Shown piece by piece: positions 27,624-35,414 of a DNA stretch of 64,000 nucleotides. Position 1 is the stretch's first letter. Each line of letters starts with the position of its first letter. Source of the stretch: JANMZO01 sp963763135 (GTDB lineage: Bacteria; Actinomycetota; Acidimicrobiia; Acidimicrobiales; JANYDT01); NCBI GenBank assembly GCA_963763135.1, contig CAVXNJ010000010.1, positions 682,001-746,000 on the forward strand, read 5' to 3'. The notes under the pieces were generated by a model that worked only from the letters and a program-made list of their open reading frames with translations, was not told the origin of the DNA and did not search any database. The position numbers and the translations under genes are program-made.

Positions 27624-29144
27624 TCAGGCGTTGGCCGGGGCGCCGGAGAACTGCGAGATACGGAAGATCACGAATTCAGCGGGCTTCACCGGAGCGATAC
27701 CCACCTCCACCACAAGCTGGCCGACATCGCGAAGCTCGGGCGGATTCGTTTCCTCGTCGCACTTCACGTAGAAGGCCTGATCGGCGGTGTCGCCGAACAA
27801 CGCGCCGGAGTTCCACACGTTGAACAGGAACGAGCTGATCGTGCGGGTCACCCGGGCCCACAGCATCTGGTCATTCGGTTCGAACACAACCCACTGGGTT
27901 CCCTCGAAGATCGATTCCTCGACGAAGTTGAAGAGTCGGCGGACGTTGAGGTAACGCCATTCGGGATCGCTCGACAGCGTGCGGGCGCCCCATACGCGGA
28001 TGCCACGACCCGGGAACGCCCGGATGCAGTTCACGCCGAGCGGGTTGAGAAGATCGTTCTCGCCCTTTGTCATGACGAGCTCAAGGCCGAGGGCGCCGCG
28101 GATGACTTCGTTGGCCGGCGCTTTGTGCACGCCCCGCTCGTCGTCGTTGCGGCTCCACAGACCAGCCAGGTGTCCGCTCGGCGGCACCGAGATGTTGCGC
28201 CCGGTAAGCGGGTCGAGCACCTTGATCCACGGCCAGTACAGCGTGGCGTACTTGGAGTCGTAGCGCGCCTTGTCCTGACGCCATTCACGCACCTGCTGAG
28301 CGTTCATTCCCGGCGGCGTGTCGAGGATCGCAACACGGTCGCCCATGAGCTCGCAGTGGTTCATCATGGCGGTCTGCACCGCTTGAACGCCATCGAGGTC
28401 GATCATGTTTCGCTCGTAGAGCGCCATCAGGTCGGGGCAGGCGACCATGGTGATCGGATCAACGGCTTCCAGGCCGCCGAAGCCGGTGCGCTTGGCCGAG
28501 TCACCGACATAGTCGGCGGCGTCGACGCGGACCGGCGCAGCAACCGCACCGCCGGCCAGGTTGTAGGAGCCGTTGGCCGGGCGGGCGACTTCGCCGCCCT
28601 TGGTGTCTTCGATCTGAATGAGCTTCGACTGGGTGTTGACCTGCGTCGCAACGTGGGTCTTGCCCTTCTTGGTCGAAAGGTTGTCCCAGGTTTCTTCGAC
28701 CGAGGGACCTCGCTTGACGATCAGTTTGAACGTGTCTTCGGCCGGCTCGGAAGCGTCGGCCACTTCGACCGACAGACCATTGCCCGCGGTGCCTTCGGCC
28801 ACCGCCTGCACGCGGAGTCCCGGTAGCGTTGCTGCACCACCGGTGAGCTCGGCTCGGGCCCGTGGCTGCGCTCCGCCCGACGGCTGACCGATCCGAACGA
28901 TGTAGGCCTTGCCCCCACCGTTCTGGAAGAAGCCGTACACCGACTGCGCGAGATACGTGCCTTCGAGGAAACTCCCGAAATTATTGGTGAACTGGGTCCA
29001 ATTGGTCACCAGTGTCGGTTCGTTGAAGGGCCCCTTCTCGGAGAGACCCACGAAGGCGGCGACCGCAGTCCCCACTCCTTCGATTGGCATACTCCCGGAT
29101 GGGACTTCTTCAACGTAGACACCGGGAGACAAGTACTGCGGCAT
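27624..29144 (-). CDS. Contractile tail sheath protein (eCIS)
   Basis: A 506-residue sheath subunit; the only one in the window. The signature MPQYLSPGVYVEEVPSGSMP opens the protein, and the attached handshake and core domain shows IDLDGVQAVQTAMMNHCELM, FPGRGIRVWGARTLSSDPEW, YLNVRRLFNFVEESIFEGTQ and WVVFEPNDQMLWARV. The C-terminal strand (VVEVGIAPVKPAEFVIFRIS) interlocks neighbouring subunits. The central 100-260 region is the variable surface domain. The ATG at 29144 has GGAGG 6 bp upstream; the track of open codons to 29201 is Cys/Ser rich and not sheath-like. A TGCCCGATGGGGCG element lies about 97 bp upstream. Confidence 0.95.
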   Translation of the reverse strand: MPQYLSPGVYVEEVPSGSMPIEGVGTAVAAFVGLSEKGPFNEPTLVTNWTQFTNNFGSFLEGTYLAQSVYGFFQNGGGKAYIVRIGQPSGGAQPRARAELTGGAATLPGLRVQAVAEGTAGNGLSVEVADASEPAEDTFKLIVKRGPSVEETWDNLSTKKGKTHVATQVNTQSKLIQIEDTKGGEVARPANGSYNLAGGAVAAPVRVDAADYVGDSAKRTGFGGLEAVDPITMVACPDLMALYERNMIDLDGVQAVQTAMMNHCELMGDRVAILDTPPGMNAQQVREWRQDKARYDSKYATLYWPWIKVLDPLTGRNISVPPSGHLAGLWSRNDDERGVHKAPANEVIRGALGLELVMTKGENDLLNPLGVNCIRAFPGRGIRVWGARTLSSDPEWRYLNVRRLFNFVEESIFEGTQWVVFEPNDQMLWARVTRTISSFLFNVWNSGALFGDTADQAFYVKCDEETNPPELRDVGQLVVEVGIAPVKPAEFVIFRISQFSGAPANA

Positions 29145-29240
29145 GTGCGACCTCCATCGGCAACAGGAACCCGACGAGTGTGCACACAACGTCGCCGACA
29201 TCGATGGTCCGCAAGGGCGGACGTTGCGTGCACTCGCGAT

Positions 29241-29254
29241 TGCCCGATGGGGCG
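29241..29254. promoter_or_regulatory. Degenerate palindrome TGCCCGATGGGGCG before the sheath gene
   Basis: Matches the TGCCCGATCGGGCA palindrome at 12 of 14 positions and lies 97 bp upstream of the sheath start, the same distance range as other copies. Confidence 0.45.
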
Positions 29255-29316
29255 ATCCAGGAGGGAGACTCCGCTTAGGAAAGAACGAGCGTCATCGACG
29301 TTGAAGCAGCCAGAAT

Positions 29317-29378
29317 CCGCTACTTGGCCGCAGCCGCCGCCAGATACCCGCTACTTGGCCGCAGCCGCCGCCAGATAC
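29317..29378. repeat. 31-bp tandem duplication across the stop codon of the Ig-like membrane protein gene
   Basis: Two perfect 31-bp units, 29317-29347 and 29348-29378. The second encodes the C-terminal GYLAAAAAK and stop; the first repeats the same codons and stop just beyond the gene. The repeat is GC-rich and can fold on itself. It looks like a recent slippage or duplication event without effect on the protein. Confidence 0.8.
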
Positions 29379-30658
29379 CCGCTGAGAGTCGCCGCGTCCT
29401 TGCACGGCTGACCACCGTCAGGATTCTTGCACTCGACCTCAAGGACCAGCTTCTTGCCTTCGACGATGTACGGGGCAATGAAGTGGAAGTCGAGGTCGCG
29501 GAAGTTCTCGAGCGCCGACTCAAAGAGGACGTCGTCGCCCCGCTTGAGGCGGATCAGCCCCGAATCCCCTCGGGGGTTCTGGAACACGACGTCGGTCAGC
29601 GAGAACCGACCGGGCTTGCCGTCGGCCGGGTCCCATTCGACGGACTTCGTCTCACCGATCGCGGCTTCAACTTGGAGACGCTTGTCTGTCGACGTCCCGC
29701 CCTTGCCGTCGTCACCGCCCGCGCCGCCCCCGCCGGCTGTGGTCGCCGGTACCGTGTCGGTTGGCTTGGTGGTCGTCTTGGGATCGGTCTTCCCACCCAC
29801 CACCGTTGTGGTGGGTGCTCCCGGTGTCGGCGCTTTGACACCGAGTGCCTCAGCGGTTTGGGTCGCGGCCTTTTGGGCCGCTTCGTCGACCTTCTCCTGG
29901 ACCGCGTTCTGCGACTCCGAGCGGATGGCCGGCTTCAGCGCCACCTGCCACAGCAGAGCGAGAGCGAGAAGGCCCAGCAGGAGCAGCAGAAGGAGTCGCT
30001 TCAACCATTTCGGGATCAACGCGCCCTGAAGAAACGTGCCATCGAGCACGAACGGGTTTGCGCCGTCAGTGATGGTTACACGGTACGGAATGCTGCGGTC
30101 CATCCCGGTGAGGAACGTCTTCTGCGGGCGGATCTTCAGATCGATGAACGCGGCGCGTCCCGCTTCGAGCGTCACTTCTTTGTCGTGGTCGAACCGCAAC
30201 AGGCGGTCGACCTGGGTAACCGATATCTCCCGGCGCGCCCGGTCATTGCCGTGATTGTCGACGGCAATCCGCACCTTGCCCGACCGGGCACCACGCACCG
30301 TTCGAGGGATCAACTCGCCCTCGACCGCCACAAACGCTCCGAGGGTGATGACGAGTTCCTCGACACTTGATCCAGACGGGTCTTCCCTCGAGACCACCTT
30401 GATGGGGACGTCGATGTTGCCGGCCAGAAGCTCAGTGCTCTTCGGCGGAGCGAAGGTCACCACGACGGGCGCGCTGGCACCCGGGAACAGCGGAACGACC
30501 TCAGGAGCGGCGGTGGCCCAGGGTGCGGCGGCACCCAGAATCTCAACGCGAAACTCGTCAACGACCGTTCCGGTGTTGCGAACCATCACTTCAACCGTGG
30601 CGGTTCCGCCCGGTGCAACAACCACACTCGACGTTGACAGTGACGTGACTAGTGACAT
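29351..30658 (-). CDS. Single-pass membrane protein with cytosolic Ig-like domains (COG1470-like)
   Basis: A 435-residue protein without a signal peptide. Residues 1-215 are two beta-sandwich domains like NEW3/COG1470 repeats (VVAPGGTATVEVMVRNTGTV, VDEFRVEILG, GKVRIAVDNHGNDRARREIS). A TM helix at about 218-238 (LLLLLLLGLLALALLWQVAL) is preceded by PKWLKR, so the N-terminal domains should face the cytosol. A Gly/Thr/Pro linker leads to an outer beta-rich domain (330-425) recalling a prepilin- or sialidase-like fold, with one Cys pair (VECKNPDGGQPCKD). Related proteins occur in some actinobacterial eCIS loci next to the sheath. An 18-bp perfect palindrome lies immediately upstream of the ATG. 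Confidence 0.82.
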   Translation of the reverse strand: MSLVTSLSTSSVVVAPGGTATVEVMVRNTGTVVDEFRVEILGAAAPWATAAPEVVPLFPGASAPVVVTFAPPKSTELLAGNIDVPIKVVSREDPSGSSVEELVITLGAFVAVEGELIPRTVRGARSGKVRIAVDNHGNDRARREISVTQVDRLLRFDHDKEVTLEAGRAAFIDLKIRPQKTFLTGMDRSIPYRVTITDGANPFVLDGTFLQGALIPKWLKRLLLLLLLGLLALALLWQVALKPAIRSESQNAVQEKVDEAAQKAATQTAEALGVKAPTPGAPTTTVVGGKTDPKTTTKPTDTVPATTAGGGGAGGDDGKGGTSTDKRLQVEAAIGETKSVEWDPADGKPGRFSLTDVVFQNPRGDSGLIRLKRGDDVLFESALENFRDLDFHFIAPYIVEGKKLVLEVECKNPDGGQPCKDAATLSGYLAAAAAK

Positions 30659-30660
30659 GG

Positions 30661-30678
30661 ATCGACCGTACGGTCGAT
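30661..30678. promoter_or_regulatory. Perfect 18-bp palindrome at the start codon of the Ig-like protein gene
   Basis: ATCGACCGTACGGTCGAT is perfectly self-complementary and ends two bases before the ATG at 30658. It occupies the place where a ribosome site would be; none is seen. It could be a repressor operator or an RNA hairpin limiting translation. Confidence 0.6.
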
Positions 30679-30727
30679 GTCAACTGCTTGGACACACGTC
30701 GTGGGTCGCCGGAAGGACCTAATCAGC

Positions 30728-30741
30728 TGCCCGAAAGTGCA
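30728..30741. promoter_or_regulatory. Degenerate palindrome TGCCCGAAAGTGCA
   Basis: Keeps the full left arm TGCCCG and most of the right arm of the TGCCCGAACGGGCA element; 70 bp upstream of the Ig-like membrane protein gene. Confidence 0.4.
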
Positions 30742-30791
30742 ATTCCCAGACGCACGGCGTGGGCGGGCCCGATCAACCGACGTATGTGCGC

Positions 30792-32456
30792 TTACTTCCC
30801 CATGGCTTTGTGCATCGCCGCACGGCGCTCAGCGACATCGGCTCGATCGATGTATCCCTGATCAACCGCCATCTCCAGCACGACATCAGCCGCATTGTCG
30901 TAGCAACCGGTGAGAATTCCGAGAAACTCGCCAGCCGATGAAACCATCGCCTCCGGCGGATACCCGGGCTGGGCCGCAATCTGCATCGACGTGATGACAC
31001 TTTCGGGAATGGTCCGGCCGAGCGCATCGATCTGGCTTCGGAGCATCCGGTTCACTGCGGCCTGCAACGACCTACGGAGTTTGCGCACCGCATCTTCGAC
31101 GGCTTCATCCGCGCCGGCCGCCCGTTCACCCTGCGCTCCGGCCCCGGCCCGGCGATCACGATCGTCGATGGCGGCTGCGAGAACCAGCATGTCGCGAGAC
31201 ACCTCGTCTCCGTAAGGCTGGATGTCGCGCAATTCCTCGTACAGCCCGCCGTAGAGCGAGCCTTCGATCGCGCCTCCGCCGAGTTCCCCCAGGTACTTCA
31301 CGAACTTGACACCCATCCACGGCAGCGTGACTGCGGTGGCCGCCGCTGCGAGCGTTCCGCCGGCCACGCCGAAGACGAGTTCCTCACCCGCGAGTTTTCC
31401 GGCCAGCCCGAGCACTCCAGACCCGACTTCCACCACTCCGTCGAGTCGGTCAAACGTGGATTCGGCGGTGGCCAACTTCGCGTAACCACCAATCACGGCG
31501 ACCGCCGACAGGACCTTGTCGGCCTTTTCCAGAAACTCGCCGATCTGCGCAAACTTCAGCGCCACCTTGTTGCCGGAACTGAGCAACTCCCCGCTTTCCT
31601 TCAGTGCCTCAAGTGCTTTGAGATCCGCGCCCGCTCCAAATGCCTTCACGACATATTTCGAAACCGATGAGCCGACGCTCACCACGGTTCCGGCCGTCAG
31701 GTCGGTCAGCTCGGCGACCACCTGCACGCCTTTGGTTATTCCGAGCGCAACACCGTGCTTCTGGCAGTACACACGTGCTTCATCGATCGACTTGCGATAC
31801 TCGTTCGGGTCGACGCTCTTGAGAACTTTGACCAGAAGTCCGACACCATCGTTGACCTCCTTCGCCGTGGGTCCCAACAAGTCGCCCTTCGCCGCATCGG
31901 CAGGTGCCACCAGGAGCTTGTTCGCCATGTCGTAGGTCTGCCGAAGAACGGCAAGTGCAGACTCCCGCGCTTCCTGGGCGGGACGGGACACCAACTGTGC
32001 TGCCAGAACGCCATCTTCACGCGACTGCACCCAAACGGCGTTGCGCACAATGTCGGACGTCGCGTTTCGGATGCCGGCTTGGAGACGCTCGCTCAGCACC
32101 TTGCCCGAAGGCGTCTGCTTGAGGTCGTTGGCGACATTGGCCAACGACGATTCGACCAGGTTCAGATCGGCCTCGCGACTGGCCGCCGTGAACTCGCCTT
32201 CCTTGGATTTGTCGAACGGACGATTGTGAACCACCTGGTACAGACGCACCATGAAGCTTTGATGGGCAGCCGAGAGGCCGGCAATGTCATCCGGGCCGAC
32301 GGCGGGTGATTTGAGTACGACGTCGATCGTCATCGCGAGCAACTCGGCCTCGCCCTTGGCGTCGGCCTTCGCCGCGGCTGCGGCTTTGCGGTCTTTGGCG
32401 GAACCTGCGTGATCACCCCGGCGCTGCAGCATTCGACCAACGGAAGCGTTCCCCAC
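30792..32456 (-). CDS. Unrecognised eCIS-locus protein with LQ-GN-LQR N-terminal motif
   Basis: At least 554 residues, mostly helical and Ala-rich, with no family I recognise. The N-terminal segment VGNASVGRMLQRR, which reads LQQAVGNASVGRMLQRR when upstream codons are included, closely matches the DUF4157 protein of this cluster (LQSTIGNAAVARLLQR). A hydrophobic region lies near residues 355-388 (FGVAGGTLAAAATAVTLPWM). Only a GTG at 32456 is available as a normal start, yet the shared motif and open frame continue upstream past 32560 with no ATG, GTG or TTG; a frameshift or unusual start is suspected. A cargo or toxin role is possible by context, but there is no catalytic motif. Confidence 0.68.
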   Translation of the reverse strand: MGNASVGRMLQRRGDHAGSAKDRKAAAAAKADAKGEAELLAMTIDVVLKSPAVGPDDIAGLSAAHQSFMVRLYQVVHNRPFDKSKEGEFTAASREADLNLVESSLANVANDLKQTPSGKVLSERLQAGIRNATSDIVRNAVWVQSREDGVLAAQLVSRPAQEARESALAVLRQTYDMANKLLVAPADAAKGDLLGPTAKEVNDGVGLLVKVLKSVDPNEYRKSIDEARVYCQKHGVALGITKGVQVVAELTDLTAGTVVSVGSSVSKYVVKAFGAGADLKALEALKESGELLSSGNKVALKFAQIGEFLEKADKVLSAVAVIGGYAKLATAESTFDRLDGVVEVGSGVLGLAGKLAGEELVFGVAGGTLAAAATAVTLPWMGVKFVKYLGELGGGAIEGSLYGGLYEELRDIQPYGDEVSRDMLVLAAAIDDRDRRAGAGAQGERAAGADEAVEDAVRKLRRSLQAAVNRMLRSQIDALGRTIPESVITSMQIAAQPGYPPEAMVSSAGEFLGILTGCYDNAADVVLEMAVDQGYIDRADVAERRAAMHKAMGK

Positions 32457-32629
32457 GGCCTGCTGAAGATCCTCGGTCGACCGACCGGTCGTGAGCTCGA
32501 TATGTCCGGACGGCGCAGACGCGCCCTTCTTCGACCGTCCTCGATTGCTCCCTACGTCGACGTCGACTTTGACGATGACGCGAACGAGCGACCGGACCGA
32601 CCCATTCCTGCAGCTTCTCAGAACCGTTC

Positions 32630-32643
32630 TGCCCGAACGGGTA
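32630..32643. promoter_or_regulatory. Palindrome TGCCCGAACGGGTA
   Basis: Differs at one position from the copies at 8705 and 8796. It lies about 25 bp from the shifted-frame ATG and 174 bp from the GTG of the 554-residue protein gene. Confidence 0.55.
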
Positions 32644-32652
32644 AGACCTCCC

Positions 32653-32740
32653 CGGCTCAGCGGCTCAGCGGCTCAGCGGCTCAGCGGCTCAGCGGCTCAG
32701 CGGCTCAGCGACTCAGTGGCTCAGTGGCTCAGTGGCTCTA
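32653..32740. repeat. Eleven-unit 8-bp tandem repeat (CGGCTCAG)
   Basis: Seven perfect CGGCTCAG units (32653-32708) are followed by CGACTCAG, two TGGCTCAG and TGGCTCTA. The period of 8 is not a multiple of 3, and the array is noncoding, just upstream of the palindrome and promoter region of the 554-residue protein gene. Copy number could vary by slippage and change promoter spacing. Confidence 0.85.
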
Positions 32741-32765
32741 TGGGTGTTCGGGGGGCCACGCCCGG

Positions 32766-33492
32766 TCAGCGGACGACGGGACGGCCTCGTGTGACCGGCC
32801 GCCGTGGTGATGCACTGTCAAGCACGATCAGGACCTTGACACTCGCCGGCGGACAGTCCGGCGAATCCGCCGGGGTCGCCGTCAGCGTCCGCTCACCGAG
32901 CGGATCACCACCAAGCACCATCACCGAACCACTGATCCGCCCCGAACCATCAGCAGTCACCGAAACCGGCGACCGCGACTCCCAACCGACCAACACCACA
33001 CTGCCCGCCACGAACCCCTCACCCGTAAACGCCACCGGCCGACCCCGAGGACCAACCGACTCCGCCCGAAGCACCACCGAACCACACGGAGGAACCGTCG
33101 ACGAAGGCACCGTAGTGGTCAACTGCACCGGAGCACCCGTCGTCGGTGCCGTTCCAACACCCATACGAAGCGCGGCCGTACCAATCTCCTTGAGCGAACC
33201 GCTCACCGTGATGTTGCCGGCGTACGGACCCGGCCGTAGGGGAGGACCCCGTGATCGTCACCACGCACGTCCCCTTCACCGCAATCACCGCACCCACACA
33301 GTCCGTGCCGGCCGCCGTCGTGAACGTGGCGGCGCCCGGATCCACCAATAACCACTGCTGAGATCGTGACGGGAAGGTCGCCGACGTTGCGAATCGTGAT
33401 CTTGCGAGCAACCGGGTTCCGGGAGCCACCCGACCGAAATCAACGGCCTTCGGCACGACCACAATCGCTCGCAAGGGTGACCGACCAATCAC
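32766..33492 (-). pseudogene. Frameshifted 3' remainder of ASH-domain protein B
   Basis: This stretch aligns with the C-terminal 230 residues of ASH protein A but passes through three reading frames. Compared with the copy at 35415-36143 there is one extra base near 33495 (creating TGA), one missing near 33415, one extra near 33345 and one extra near 33225. The last 146 residues (frame 32766-33206, to the RGRPVVR end) are identical in sequence to protein A. Either this is a decaying duplicate, or the consensus sequence has errors in a repeated region. The domain content would be one ASH-like repeat and an Ig-like strand set. Confidence 0.75.
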
Positions 33493-33905
33493 ATCAGCCC
33501 TGACCCACTTCCCCCGACGTTCCCTTCACCACAAGCTTGTCGCGCACCGCACCCGACGGCTGCACCCCGAGCAGACCCTGCACATTGAGGGTGCACTTCG
33601 CCCCCGGCGCCAACTGCGCCTTCGAACACAGGTCGCCCGTGACGCTGAACCCGCTCTTTGCTCCGTTCGTCAACGCCACCGACGACACCACCACCGGTAA
33701 CTCACCACTATTCGACACCGTCACCTTCGCCACCCTCGGCGTCACCGAATCCAACAAACCAAGCTGCACCGGCCCCGACACCGACAAACCACGACGCAAC
33801 ACCCGACCCTTCGCAGAAAACGTGGCCGACGTACCGATCGTCGTCAGGGCTGTGAGATTCACCACACGCGGCCCGGCCGGCGTATTCACCGACGTGACCA
33901 CGAGG
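32770..33905. repeat. Left copy of a 1.1-kb direct duplication (ASH gene 3' parts)
   Basis: Corresponds to 35419-36553, offset 2649 bp at the left end. The first 443 bp (32770-33212) appear identical between copies, as does most of 33497-33870, whereas 33213-33496 carries many substitutions and four indels. The pattern suggests gene conversion around an unconverted island. Confidence 0.8.
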
Positions 33906-35239
33906 TTGCAAGCTTCGCGTGGTTGCAACACCTTGCCCTTACACGCACCCGCGACAGTGACACCACCACCAGACGCCACATAACTCGTCTTCTTCTTCGC
34001 ACCCTTACCCGTCGTCACCGGAATCCCAACCGCCGAAACAGTCACAGGAATCGACCCAGAATTTACTAAGCGCACATTCAGCTTCGTCGGGGGAGATCCC
34101 TGCGGAACATTCCCCAACGAACCCGACGTCGGATCAAACACAATCGACTCCTTCGGCGGCACCGGCGCCACCGCACTCAACGAACCCTTCAAATCCAACA
34201 ACGTCGCCCCAGCGAGCGAGACCGACAGGGTGCCGCTGGCCGGCCCTGGCACCGTCGGGCGAAACGCCAACTGAATTGCACAGGTCTGACCGGGCTGCAA
34301 GAGCACCGGACACTTGTTGCCGACGGTTAGGAACGGCGGCGTGACCGCCACCGTCTTCACGTTGAACGGCAACGAACCAACATTCGTCAACGTCGCATCC
34401 ACCACCGGACTCGTCTGACCCACCGCGGTCGGCTGAAACTGCGGCGTACTCAACAACACATCGCCGCGATCCTCGCTATTGCCGGTCACCGGCGCCTGCG
34501 CCGCCGCGCCAAGTGCGTTCGCGCCGATTGCGGAGACCGTCAGCAGCGCCTGATCCGCACGCGGAGCTGTCGGAGAGTACGTCACGTCGAGGGTGCACGT
34601 GGCACCCGGCGCAAGGTCGCAATTCGGCTGACTGACAGTGAATGGCTGCGGGACCGTCGCGGTTCGAACCGCCACTGCGATCGTGCCGATATTCCGGATG
34701 GTGGTCTGCCTGGTCGCGGTCTTCCCGATGAGTAGGTTTCCGAAATCGACGGGATCGACGCTGATCTTCGGCGGAACCCGGACGGGTTGCGTGGTGGTCG
34801 TTGACGTGGACGACGTGGCCCGGGTGGTTCGCGTCTGCCAGACCCATACGATGGACTGGGCCCGGTCCGTGATCTGATTCTTGGTGGATGAGACGAGCGT
34901 GTAGCCGGGGGTGACACCGCTCGTGAACCACTCCTGTATGTCACAGGTTCCCGCTTCAATCTGAATGGCGGCCGAGTCCGGACCGGTGAACTTGTAATTC
35001 TTGCTCGCACCTCCGCATGAGACCTGCAGGTTGTAGACAACGCTTGGTGGGGGGTCGCCCTGGACGATGTTGGCGAACGTGAAGAAAATCGAACCGCCAA
35101 CCTGGGTGCGGTCCACCGAACCGGCAGCAGCCGGCTCCACGGATGACCCGCCGAGAAGGCCAACGATCACCACGACTAACGCAACCGCACTCCGGAGAAG
35201 GCTTAGACGGGTCCGTGTTCTTCGTACGGAAGAGTTCAT
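33494..35239 (-). CDS. Secreted ASH-domain repeat protein B (truncated by frameshift)
   Basis: A 581-residue exported protein. Residues 1-38 form a signal peptide (basic start, LLRSAVALVVVIVGLLGG, cut near EPAAAGS). Four to five immunoglobulin-like ASH/choice-of-anchor-D repeats follow, each with a DFG or N-VGSLP motif and a C-L-PG-C or C-LQPGQTC cysteine signature. Such repeats form rod-like surface proteins. The frame ends early at GEVGQG through a one-base insertion; the intact relative A continues for another 230 residues. The ATG at 35239 overlaps the TGA of a 17-codon leader frame that starts with the same seven codons as the DUF4157 gene. Its placement suggests a surface or fibre-like part of the eCIS, unproven. 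Confidence 0.78.
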   Translation of the reverse strand: MNSSVRRTRTRLSLLRSAVALVVVIVGLLGGSSVEPAAAGSVDRTQVGGSIFFTFANIVQGDPPPSVVYNLQVSCGGASKNYKFTGPDSAAIQIEAGTCDIQEWFTSGVTPGYTLVSSTKNQITDRAQSIVWVWQTRTTRATSSTSTTTTQPVRVPPKISVDPVDFGNLLIGKTATRQTTIRNIGTIAVAVRTATVPQPFTVSQPNCDLAPGATCTLDVTYSPTAPRADQALLTVSAIGANALGAAAQAPVTGNSEDRGDVLLSTPQFQPTAVGQTSPVVDATLTNVGSLPFNVKTVAVTPPFLTVGNKCPVLLQPGQTCAIQLAFRPTVPGPASGTLSVSLAGATLLDLKGSLSAVAPVPPKESIVFDPTSGSLGNVPQGSPPTKLNVRLVNSGSIPVTVSAVGIPVTTGKGAKKKTSYVASGGGVTVAGACKGKVLQPREACNLVVTSVNTPAGPRVVNLTALTTIGTSATFSAKGRVLRRGLSVSGPVQLGLLDSVTPRVAKVTVSNSGELPVVVSSVALTNGAKSGFSVTGDLCSKAQLAPGAKCTLNVQGLLGVQPSGAVRDKLVVKGTSGEVGQG

Positions 35240-35289
35240 CCCCTGGCACAGCCGCGTCGACGCTCGACGACGGTGTCGAACTCAGCCAT
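35236..35289 (-). CDS. 17-codon leader peptide, remnant of a DUF4157 gene start
   Basis: The frame encodes MAEFDTVVERRRGCARG. AAGGAG lies 5 bp before its ATG, and the ribosome site plus MAEFDTV are the same as at the DUF4157 gene (38702). Its TGA overlaps the ATG of ASH protein B. It is probably what is left of a duplicated DUF4157 gene, now serving as a translational leader. Confidence 0.6.
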   Translation of the reverse strand: MAEFDTVVERRRGCARG

Positions 35290-35384
35290 GTGGACTCCTT
35301 ACGACAACGTCAGAACGCCACCACTTTGTACGACCGGTGAAGTTGTTGGGCTACCAACGTACCCGACCTACGGGTAGCCACTCC

Positions 35385-35398
35385 CGCCCGATCGGGCA
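35385..35398. promoter_or_regulatory. Palindrome CGCCCGATCGGGCA
   Basis: One mismatch from TGCCCGATCGGGCA. It lies 96 bp upstream of the leader-peptide ATG, matching the position of the copy before the DUF4157 gene. A looser inverted pair, TACCCG/CGGGTA, follows at 35360-35376. Confidence 0.55.
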
Positions 35399-35414
35399 AC
35401 TACGAGGGGTGTTG

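Larger units (their letters stand above)
32457..32769. other. Upstream region of the 554-residue protein gene
   Basis: A 313-bp stretch. The part from 32457 to about 32600 stays open in the frame of the downstream gene and probably encodes its true N-terminus. It then holds the TGCCCGAACGGGTA palindrome (32630-32643), an array of 8-bp repeats (32653-32740) and the end of the damaged ASH gene. A short frame MGRSGRSFASSSKSTST starts near 32606 in a shifted frame. Confidence 0.5.

Noticed and set aside
17831..29144. Type VI secretion system
   Set aside because: No TssJ, TssL, TssM or ClpV; tube, LysM and baseplate genes are of the eCIS type.
32653..32740. CRISPR array
   Set aside because: Units are 8 bp and contiguous with no spacers, and no cas genes are near.
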